Assembly: GCA_963645165.1 (NCBI GenBank)
Contig: CAVIQT010000004.1
Location: 1 to 25,801 of the forward strand
Source of the DNA: CAG-533 sp963645165
GTDB taxonomy: Bacteria > Bacillota_I > Bacilli_A > RF39 > UBA660
Direction: 5' to 3'
Length of the DNA stretch: 25,801 bases
A model generated the notes under the pieces. That model saw nothing but the letters and a program-made list of their open reading frames with translations. It had not been told where the DNA came from and did not search any database. Of this stretch, positions 15,989 through 21,902 are shown in pieces (positions within the stretch are counted from its first letter, which is position 1; every line of letters starts with the position of its first letter). The translations under genes and the position numbers were made by a program.

Positions 15989-16396
15989 ATGAAATTAGAT
16001 TTAAGAAAGTTATATGCTTTAAATAAGTTAGATCTTGATAATTTAGTTTTAATACCTAAAGAGTATTATGAAAAAATGGGTGTTAAATCTATGGATAAAG
16101 TTCATGTTATGGGAACTGCTTCTATTAATTATGAAAGAAATATTGAATTAAATTTAACTTTAGAGGGAAAATTTATTATTCCTTGTCAAATTAGTTTTGA
16201 AGATGTAGAGGTTCCTTTTAGTACTTCTTTTGAAGAGGAAATAGATGAAAACATAGTAAATGACGAATTTTATCTTGATTTATTAGATGTTTTATGGGAA
16301 AATATTGTCTTGGAAATTCCCATGAGAGTTGTAAAAGAGGGAGTTAAAATAGAAAATCTTCAAGGCGAAGGTTGGGAGTTAAAGGAAGAAATTTAA
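15989..16396 (+). CDS. yceD: YceD family (DUF177) protein
   Basis: A 135-residue DUF177 protein. The family core is readable in VMGTASINYERNIELNLTLEGKFIIPC, followed by FEEE and the C-terminal ENLQGEGWELKE. DUF177 genes lie immediately upstream of rpmF in most bacteria, and in plants and bacteria the protein has been tied to 23S rRNA processing or accumulation. The usual CxxC pair of many members is reduced to a single Cys (in IIPCQ). It starts two bases after yneF with a weak ribosome binding site, so translation is likely coupled. Confidence 0.9.
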   Translation: MKLDLRKLYALNKLDLDNLVLIPKEYYEKMGVKSMDKVHVMGTASINYERNIELNLTLEGKFIIPCQISFEDVEVPFSTSFEEEIDENIVNDEFYLDLLDVLWENIVLEIPMRVVKEGVKIENLQGEGWELKEEI

Positions 16397-16422
16397 CTTA
16401 GATACGGAAGGAGTGATTACTT

Positions 16423-16614
16423 ATGGCAGTTCCTTTTAGAAGAACTAGTAAAACTAAAAAAAGAATGCGTCGTACTCATTTAAAAAAAGTTGCCGCTGGA
16501 TTAGTAACTTGTCCAAATTGTAAAGAAGCAATTAGACCTCATCGTGCTTGTCCAAATTGTGGTTTTTATAAGGGTAAAGAAGTTATTAAAGTTAGTGAAG
16601 ATAAGGAAAACTAA
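16423..16614 (+). CDS. rpmF: 50S ribosomal protein L32
   Basis: A 63-residue L32. It has the invariant start MAVPFRRTSKTKKRMRRTH and a four-Cys zinc ribbon (TCPNCKEA and ACPNCGFYKG). AAGGAGTGAT at 16407-16416 precedes the ATG. Its stop codon lies in the terminator at 16588-16622. Confidence 0.98.
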   Translation: MAVPFRRTSKTKKRMRRTHLKKVAAGLVTCPNCKEAIRPHRACPNCGFYKGKEVIKVSEDKEN

Positions 16615-16622
16615 CTTTTTTT
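16588..16622 (+). terminator. terminator overlapping the end of rpmF
   Basis: AAAGTTAG (16588-16595) pairs perfectly with CTAACTTT (16611-16618) across a 15-base loop, followed by T (to 16622). The rpmF stop codon (16612-16614) lies in the right arm. Confidence 0.8.
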
Positions 16623-16652
16623 CATAGGTATTAAAGAAAGAGGTTGATGTAT

Positions 16653-17234
16653 ATGAGTTTAACGGCTGTTTTAGGAGTTTTAGTGGCAATATTAGGAATA
16701 TTTTTTATTTTCTTTTGTATTATTTTTGTAGTAGGTCTTATTTTAACTATTATTGGAAAATGGAAAGTGTATAAAAAATGTGGTAAACAAGGATGGGAAG
16801 CGATAATTCCATTTTATAATGATTATGTATTATGTGAGATTGCTGGTTTAGAGTGGTGGTTTTTTCTTATTATTAATGCAGTAATTATTTGTAATGTTTT
16901 ATTATTATCTATATTATCACCAGTTGCTGGTATAGCTAGTTTAGGTGCTAGTTTTTGTGCTAATTATAATTTAGCTAAGAAGTTTGGGAAAGATCCTGTA
17001 TCATATGGGATTGGTTTAACTATTTTACCATTTATCTTCTATCCAATTTTAGGCTTTGGTATGAGTGAATATAGTAATATTAATGTATCATCTTATGGAC
17101 CATTTAATGATAATAGAGATGTTAATAATAAATATAAAAGGGTTACAAGTAATAATAAGAAGTGCCCTAATTGTAAATTTAATATGGATAATGAAGATAA
17201 ATTTTGTCCAAATTGTGGAACTAAAATAGATTAA
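16653..17234 (+). CDS. DUF5684-like membrane protein with C-terminal zinc ribbon
   Basis: A 193-residue integral membrane protein with about four helices: one at the N-terminus (about 5-33), then helices after GWEAIIPFYNDYVLCEIAG, a phrase typical of DUF5684, and at about 70-125. The C-terminus is a soluble zinc ribbon, CPNCKFN and CPNCGTK, of the zinc-ribbon type often fused to bacterial membrane proteins. The function of the family is unknown. GAGG (16640-16643) is nine bases from ATG 16653 but only three from ATG 16647, so I take 16653. It is alone between two terminators, and I could not find its promoter. Confidence 0.8.
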   Translation: MSLTAVLGVLVAILGIFFIFFCIIFVVGLILTIIGKWKVYKKCGKQGWEAIIPFYNDYVLCEIAGLEWWFFLIINAVIICNVLLLSILSPVAGIASLGASFCANYNLAKKFGKDPVSYGIGLTILPFIFYPILGFGMSEYSNINVSSYGPFNDNRDVNNKYKRVTSNNKKCPNCKFNMDNEDKFCPNCGTKID

Positions 17235-17249
17235 TAATTAAGTTTACTT

Positions 17250-17276
17250 AGTACAAGCGTATTGTACTCATTTTTT
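17250..17276 (+). terminator. terminator after the DUF5684-like gene
   Basis: AGTACAA (17250-17256) pairs with TTGTACT (17262-17268) across a five-base loop, followed by six T (17271-17276). Its right arm provides the -35 of the next promoter. Confidence 0.75.
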
Positions 17277-17290
17277 AATTATGTTATAAT
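17262..17290 (+). promoter_or_regulatory. promoter nested in the preceding terminator
   Basis: TTGTAC (17262-17267), a 17-base spacer and TGTTATAAT (17282-17290), an extended -10. Transcription would start near 17297. Confidence 0.65.
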
Positions 17291-17316
17291 TTTTTTAGAT
17301 AGGAAAGTGAAGATAG

Positions 17317-17673
17317 GTGAAGAAGAATAAATTAATTCTAACTCATTGTCCTAATTTTTATAAGATAATTAATTTTGAGTTTTCTGAAGATGATAAAATA
17401 ACAGCTAAATTTATTGAATTATATAAAGAGTTTATTTTTAGTATTGATCCAGATATATCTTTAGAGATAAAAAAAGTTCAAAAAATAGATGAAATTCTAA
17501 ATAAATATTTAGAGGATTATTATTTTAGAAAGGAAATGAGAAGAGATTTATTATCTATAAAGATAAGTGAAAATGATAATATTATAACTGCTTTAGTAGA
17601 AAAGATATTTGAATTATTTGATAATTATGAAATGGGTTATACTAGAAATATTTATTTTGCGAGGTGGATTTAA
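17317..17673 (+). CDS. small unknown soluble protein
   Basis: I do not recognise this 118-residue protein. It is charged and predicted mostly helical, with no signal or membrane segment; a single Cys (THCPNFYK) lies near the N-terminus. The start is GTG 17317, 20 bases after the predicted transcription start, with AGGAAAG (17301-17307) as ribosome binding site; no ATG offers a better choice. Its stop TAA overlaps the next gene's ATG by one base, so it is co-translated with a single-pass surface protein and may act with it on the cytoplasmic side. Confidence 0.7.
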   Translation: MKKNKLILTHCPNFYKIINFEFSEDDKITAKFIELYKEFIFSIDPDISLEIKKVQKIDEILNKYLEDYYFRKEMRRDLLSIKISENDNIITALVEKIFELFDNYEMGYTRNIYFARWI

Positions 17674-18569
17674 TGGATCAAGATTTTTATATTGAAGAGA
17701 CTAATTCTTTAAAAATAGTATTTACAATAGTTTTTTTAATTTTATTAGTTGGGTTTGGAATATATTCTTATTTTCATTATTATAAAGCAAATGCGATTAA
17801 ACTTAAAACTGTAACAATTGAGTTAGGTAGTCCAGTATCAAATGATATTAATGATTATATTGAGGGAAATAATATTGATAAATATACTTTAGATGTTTCA
17901 AATATTAGTGTTGATGAAAGTAATAATACTAATAGTACTGGAGAGTATTCATATAAAGTTATATCTAGTAATAAGGAACTTAAAGGAAAAGTTTATGTTA
18001 AAGATACTACAGCACCGGTTGTTCAAGTAAATGATTTAACTGTGGGGGTTAATGAATCTTTTAATCCTAATGAGTTTTTAACTATGTGTGATGATTTATC
18101 TCTTCCTTGTAATGTAAAGTATAAAAAGCCAAGTGATGAAAAGTTAAATGAAGAAGAGGGAACTTATAGTATTAAAATTGTTATAAGTGATAATGAGGGT
18201 AATGAAGTAGTTAAAGATGTTAATTTAATTGTATCTAAAGATAATAGTTTAGAAAGTATCAAGACTAAAGAACTTACTTATGATCATAATTCTGCTAATG
18301 ATGATAAATGGAATAATAGTTATACATTAAAACTTGATACGGCATTAAATCCAGATGAAAGCGTATATGAAAAGACTTTATCTGAGGTAACTAATAAGGA
18401 ATATTCTTTTGATAAAACGGTAAAAAGTAAAGAGATTTTAGTTATTTATAATAAATATGAGTATGTTATTGGTTTTAGTATTAAATATACTTTTGATGAT
18501 GATAATACCCTTTATGTTACAAGTGATAATGCGACAGAAGTAGTAAGTGAAGAAGCAGAAAGTAATTAA
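17673..18569 (+). CDS. single-pass surface protein with Ig-like (DUF5011-type) domain
   Basis: A 298-residue protein with a short cytoplasmic N-terminus, a transmembrane helix (about 13-35) and an extracellular remainder. Residues about 115-190 look like an Ig-like domain of the DUF5011/HYR kind: it opens with VKDTTAPVVQVNDLTV and runs through NESFNPNEF to GTYSIKIVISDNEGN. Two Cys (in MCDDLSLPC) could form a disulfide. The C-terminal 100 residues are acidic and not recognised. GAGGTG at 17661-17666 supports ATG 17673 rather than GTG 17664. It overlaps the upstream gene by one base. A ligand or a role in the envelope is not evident. Confidence 0.8.
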   Translation: MDQDFYIEETNSLKIVFTIVFLILLVGFGIYSYFHYYKANAIKLKTVTIELGSPVSNDINDYIEGNNIDKYTLDVSNISVDESNNTNSTGEYSYKVISSNKELKGKVYVKDTTAPVVQVNDLTVGVNESFNPNEFLTMCDDLSLPCNVKYKKPSDEKLNEEEGTYSIKIVISDNEGNEVVKDVNLIVSKDNSLESIKTKELTYDHNSANDDKWNNSYTLKLDTALNPDESVYEKTLSEVTNKEYSFDKTVKSKEILVIYNKYEYVIGFSIKYTFDDDNTLYVTSDNATEVVSEEAESN

Positions 18570-18584
18570 AAGTATAAAAAACTC

Positions 18585-18613
18585 TTGATAATGAGTATAA
18601 TATTTGATAATAT
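18585..18613 (+). promoter_or_regulatory. promoter of the tRNA gene
   Basis: TTGATA (18585-18590), a 17-base spacer and TAATAT (18608-18613) preceded by TGA as an extended -10. Transcription would start near 18620, 14 bases before the tRNA. AAAACTCTT (18578-18586) and AAGAGTTTT (18623-18631) flank this promoter as an inverted repeat and might end the upstream transcript. Confidence 0.6.
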
Positions 18614-18633
18614 ATTTTTGTTAAGAGTTTTAT

Positions 18634-18710
18634 GGCGGTGTAGCTCAGTTGGCTAGAGCATCCGGTTCATACCCGGCAGGTCGGGAGTTCAAATCTCTCC
18701 GCCGCTACCA
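18634..18710 (+). tRNA. tRNA with CAT anticodon (elongator Met, or Ile2)
   Basis: A 77-base cloverleaf with encoded CCA. The acceptor arm is GGCGGTG with CGCCGCT (G-T at the first pair), the D arm is GCTC/GAGC, and the T arm is GGGAG/CTCTC with a TTCAAAT loop. The anticodon arm is TCCGG/CCGGC with a T-C mismatch at its base, and the loop TTCATAC holds CAT at 18668-18670. It lacks the three G-C pairs of initiator tRNA, so it should be elongator Met. Ile2 with a modified C34 cannot be excluded from sequence alone. It is a single tRNA unit with its own promoter and terminator. Confidence 0.95.
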
Positions 18711-18720
18711 TTAGAAAATT

Positions 18721-18744
18721 ACAGAGAAGTATCTCTGTTTTTTT
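18721..18744 (+). terminator. terminator of the tRNA unit
   Basis: ACAGAGA (18721-18727) pairs perfectly with TCTCTGT (18732-18738) across AGTA, followed by seven T. Confidence 0.9.
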
Positions 18745-18755
18745 ATTTAGTTATA

Positions 18756-18784
18756 TTGTTTTTTTTGATTTCCTGTGCTAAAAT
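18756..18784 (+). promoter_or_regulatory. promoter of the cadherin-like surface gene
   Basis: TTGTTT (18756-18761), a 17-base spacer and TGCTAAAAT (18776-18784), an extended -10. The spacer starts with a run of T (18759-18766). The transcript would start near 18791, exactly at an in-frame ATG that therefore cannot be the start codon. Confidence 0.6.
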
Positions 18785-18808
18785 TTTATTATGATAAGGA
18801 AAGTGTCT

Positions 18809-20227
18809 ATGAAACATTTAAAGTATTTATTATTAGTATTATTTTTAGTTCCTATAAGTGTAAAAGCAGATAATATTGGTTTAACTTGCCCAACTACTAA
18901 GATTAGGTCAGGTGCTGAGTTTACTTGTACTATTTTTGGACCGGAGTACTGCTCAATATTTACTGCTGATTTGGTATTACCAGAGGGTTTTTCATATAAA
19001 AGTGGTTTAGCAGGTGATAATTATACTTTAAATAAAAATAATAATAGTTTGGTTTTTGAAGGAAGTGGTTTACATAGCAGAGTTGTTGGTATTATTACTA
19101 TAACTGCTCCGGTTATTGATACTGATACTAAGTATAGTATTTCTTTAGATAATATAAAGTTTAAATATACTTCTTCTGATACATCTTATACTAATCAAGA
19201 TTCTTTAAAGAGAACTATTACTATATTAAAGGGTAAGTCTAGTGGTACAACTTCATCTACTACTAGCACTACTACTGTTACTAGTTATAAATATACTTTA
19301 AAGGTAATTGATGGGGTAAATGATAATGTAAGTTTATCATGTGATACTAATCAAAGTGATACGTGTGATATAGATTTAACTAGTTTAAGTACTCCTATTA
19401 AGGATGGTTATATTTTTAATGGTTGGTCAAATGAAAATAATTGTCTTGTAGGTATAAAAGATAAGTATACTTTATCTAAGGATGAAACTATTTATGCTTG
19501 TTTTAAAGAGTCTGATGAGGATATGCTTTATTTAGATACTCTTACTATAAATGGTAATTCTATTTCTGATTTTAGTAAATTTAAAACGGAATATACATTA
19601 AATTATGATGTAATAGATACTTATATGGTAGAAGGTACTTCTTTAGATAAAGATGTTAAGATTGATGTAGTTGCACCAGAATCTTATGTAATTGGTAATA
19701 ATGTTGTTAGTGTAATACTTTCTAAAAATAATAAGCAAACTATTTATACTATTAATATTAATATTGGTATTAATAATGTAGTATCAAAAACTCTTTTAAA
19801 AGAACTTACTATAGATGGTTATGAACTTAATTTTAAACCAGAAGTATTTAATTATAATTTAAAGGTTAGTCATAAAACTAGTAGGTTAGATTTAAATATT
19901 CAAACATCAGATGATGATGCATCTTATATAATTAATGGTAATAAGGATATTAAAGATGGTGGTAAAATAGTAATTACGGTGTTTGATAATGAGTCTAATA
20001 CTAGTGAGTATACTATTTTAATTGAAAAACAAACTTTAATTGAAGAGTATAAAAATTATTTAATTGCTGCTTGTGTTATTATATTTTGTTTAATTGTTTA
20101 TTTTGTAGTAGGAATGAAGAAACATAAATTTGATAAGAAAGTAAAGAAAACTAAGAAAATAAAATCTAATAAAAAGAGTAAGAAAAATAAAAAACAGGAT
20201 AATATTGACTTTAGATATATAAATTAG
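18809..20227 (+). CDS. modular membrane-anchored surface protein
   Basis: A 472-residue protein. The signal peptide MKHLKYLLLVLFLVPISVKA is probably cleaved before DNIG. Residues about 21-145 look like a cohesin/CBM-like beta-sandwich with two Cys pairs. A Ser/Thr-rich linker follows. Residues about 155-235 form an InlB-type repeat variant (DGYIFNGWSN, KDETIYACF). Two cadherin-like beta-sandwich domains follow (about 240-320 and 325-405; LDTLTINGNSISDFSKFKTEY and LLKELTIDGYELNF are their openings). A transmembrane helix at about 416-436 and a very Lys-rich 36-residue cytoplasmic tail complete a type I topology. AAGGAAAG at 18796-18803 and the signal peptide fix ATG 18809 rather than ATG 18791. 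It is a single-gene unit. Adhesion or envelope organisation is plausible but not shown. Confidence 0.85.
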   Translation: MKHLKYLLLVLFLVPISVKADNIGLTCPTTKIRSGAEFTCTIFGPEYCSIFTADLVLPEGFSYKSGLAGDNYTLNKNNNSLVFEGSGLHSRVVGIITITAPVIDTDTKYSISLDNIKFKYTSSDTSYTNQDSLKRTITILKGKSSGTTSSTTSTTTVTSYKYTLKVIDGVNDNVSLSCDTNQSDTCDIDLTSLSTPIKDGYIFNGWSNENNCLVGIKDKYTLSKDETIYACFKESDEDMLYLDTLTINGNSISDFSKFKTEYTLNYDVIDTYMVEGTSLDKDVKIDVVAPESYVIGNNVVSVILSKNNKQTIYTININIGINNVVSKTLLKELTIDGYELNFKPEVFNYNLKVSHKTSRLDLNIQTSDDDASYIINGNKDIKDGGKIVITVFDNESNTSEYTILIEKQTLIEEYKNYLIAACVIIFCLIVYFVVGMKKHKFDKKVKKTKKIKSNKKSKKNKKQDNIDFRYIN

Positions 20228-20248
20228 GTAATAATTACCTAGTTTTTT
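20222..20248 (+). terminator. terminator overlapping the surface gene's stop
   Basis: TAGGTAA (20225-20231) pairs with TTACCTA (20235-20241) across a three-base loop; A-T and G-T pairs extend the stem outward, and six T follow (20243-20248). The stop codon TAG (20225-20227) begins the left arm. Confidence 0.85.
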
Positions 20249-20253
20249 ATTAG

Positions 20254-20262
20254 TGGTATAAT
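20254..20262 (+). promoter_or_regulatory. extended -10 promoter of the recombinase gene
   Basis: TGGTATAAT, with no clear -35. The transcript would start near 20269, leaving a leader of about nine bases before ATG 20278. Confidence 0.55.
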
Positions 20263-20277
20263 AGTATGGTGATAGGT

Positions 20278-21165
20278 ATGAAAGATATAATAAATGAGTT
20301 TTTAGATTATATTACTTATGAGAAAAAATATTCTAATAATACGGAAGTAAATTATGAAATAGATTTATATCGTTTTGAGGAGTTTTTAAGAATTAATCAT
20401 AAGAATTATTTAAAGATTAAATATGAAGATGTTAGTAATTTTATTATAAGTTTACAAAAGTCTGGGTATAAGAGTACATCTATTAATCGCATTATTAGTA
20501 CACTTAGAAGTTTTTATCATTATTTAGAGAAAGAGAAGATAATTACTAGTAATCCTTTTAATTTAGTTAGTAATTTAAAAACTGATAAGAGGTTACCTAA
20601 TTATTTTAAGTATAATGAATATTTAGAGATGATTAATACTTTAACTGATAGTCCTTTAGATATAAGAAACCGTTTAATATTAGAGCTTTTACTTGCAACT
20701 GGGATGCGTGTTAGTGAACTATCTAGTGTTAAAATAAGTGATATAAATTTTAGTAATAGGGAAATTAAAGTAAAGGGTAAGGGTAGTAAAGAAAGAGTAG
20801 TTTTTTATGGTTCTTATGCAAGTGATGCTTTAGATAATTATTTACATAATAGTAGAGGTATACTTTTAAGTGAAAGGATAAGTGATTATTTATTTATTAA
20901 TAATAATGGTAGTCCTTTAACTTCTAGGGGAGTACGTTTAATTATAGAAAATATTGTTAGAAAAGCATCTATTCATTCTAAGGTAACTCCTCATACGTTT
21001 AGACATACTTTTGCAACGATGTTACTTAATGAGGGATGTAATATAAAAAGTGTGCAGGAACTTCTTGGACATGCATCTTTAAGTACGACGGGAATATATA
21101 CTCATTTAACTAATGAAGAGGTGCGTAAAGTTTACTTAAGTGCTCATCCTAGGGCAAAAAAATAG
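20278..21165 (+). CDS. XerC/XerD-type tyrosine recombinase
   Basis: A 295-residue site-specific recombinase of the Xer type, which resolves chromosome dimers at dif near the terminus together with FtsK. The N-terminal SAM-like DNA-binding domain (about 1-95) leads into the catalytic domain. All active residues can be placed: R144 (TGMRVSEL), K168 (KGKGSKER), H239 and R242 (TPHTFRH), H265 (LLGHASLSTT) and nucleophile Y274 (GIYTHL). Size and sequence fit housekeeping Xer, not a phage integrase, and no attachment sites or phage genes are nearby. I cannot say whether it is the C or D partner or a single-Xer system. GGTGAT at 20268-20273 supports ATG 20278 rather than ATG 20266 in the frame. Confidence 0.92.
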   Translation: MKDIINEFLDYITYEKKYSNNTEVNYEIDLYRFEEFLRINHKNYLKIKYEDVSNFIISLQKSGYKSTSINRIISTLRSFYHYLEKEKIITSNPFNLVSNLKTDKRLPNYFKYNEYLEMINTLTDSPLDIRNRLILELLLATGMRVSELSSVKISDINFSNREIKVKGKGSKERVVFYGSYASDALDNYLHNSRGILLSERISDYLFINNNGSPLTSRGVRLIIENIVRKASIHSKVTPHTFRHTFATMLLNEGCNIKSVQELLGHASLSTTGIYTHLTNEEVRKVYLSAHPRAKK

Positions 21166-21185
21166 TAGTATATAAATGTAATTTT

Positions 21186-21194
21186 TGATATAAT
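21186..21194 (+). promoter_or_regulatory. extended -10 promoter before the membrane protein/ppdK pair
   Basis: TGATATAAT with a poor -35. It would start transcription near 21201 and probably serves both the single-pass protein and ppdK. Confidence 0.6.
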
Positions 21195-21217
21195 TTTTTT
21201 GTTAGGATTGATTTATT

Positions 21218-21901
21218 ATGAAGGATGATAAAGATATAGTATTATTAAGTAAAATTATTATTGGAGTTCTTATAGTAATATGTTCAATAGTTATTTTATC
21301 ACTTGTTAATTATGTTTTTACAACTGATAAATATGGTTATGATATTCCAGATGAACCTGAGCAAAGCGAAGATAAGGATAATTATGTTAAATTAACTTCT
21401 ATTGATAAGATTAAATATAATAAAAATATATCTAATAAACCTTTTTTTACGGCAATTAATAATTCTTTAACAAAGTATATTGATAATGTAGGTGAAGATG
21501 TACTTCGTGATGATGATACTTTATTTAAGTTTGTTTATAGTTATGTGTATGAAGAAAGTGGTAGTAATATAACTAAAGAGATGATTGATGAAGTGTCTAA
21601 TAAGTTTTTTAATCGTAATATTTCTAGTGATGTTTTAAATAGTTATTTAAAGGATGATAGTTATTATTATGAAGTAGATCCTAATTATAATTATTGTTTT
21701 AAGGCATATAAGGTAAAGAGTGAAAATGATAGTATTTATATTAAGTTAGGAGTTATTGATTATAACGCAATAATATGCGGAAGTGATTATACTGATTATA
21801 CTAGTGATATATTTGTAAAGGAAGCAATACTTATTATCAATAAAAAGGATAATAATTATTATATAGATAAATTAACATTTATAGAAAAGGAAAGTGATTA
21901 A
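21218..21901 (+). CDS. unknown single-pass membrane protein
   Basis: I do not recognise this 227-residue protein. A transmembrane helix at about 11-33 leaves a short cytoplasmic start and an acidic, Asp/Tyr-rich extracellular domain of about 190 residues. Two Cys (NYCFKAYK and AIICGSDY) may form a disulfide. The ribosome binding site AGGATTGAT (21203-21211) is slightly far from ATG 21218. Its stop is one base before the ppdK start, so the two are co-transcribed and probably coupled. A functional link to ppdK is not obvious and the arrangement may be incidental. Confidence 0.75.
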   Translation: MKDDKDIVLLSKIIIGVLIVICSIVILSLVNYVFTTDKYGYDIPDEPEQSEDKDNYVKLTSIDKIKYNKNISNKPFFTAINNSLTKYIDNVGEDVLRDDDTLFKFVYSYVYEESGSNITKEMIDEVSNKFFNRNISSDVLNSYLKDDSYYYEVDPNYNYCFKAYKVKSENDSIYIKLGVIDYNAIICGSDYTDYTSDIFVKEAILIINKKDNNYYIDKLTFIEKESD

Positions 21902-21902
21902 C

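Noticed and set aside
18634..18710. Initiator tRNA-fMet
   Set aside because: The three consecutive G-C pairs in the anticodon stem and the unpaired first acceptor base typical of initiators are absent.
20278..21165. Integrase marking a mobile element
   Set aside because: Size and motifs fit housekeeping Xer. No phage or transposon genes, target duplications or attachment-site repeats were found, and base composition matches the neighbours.
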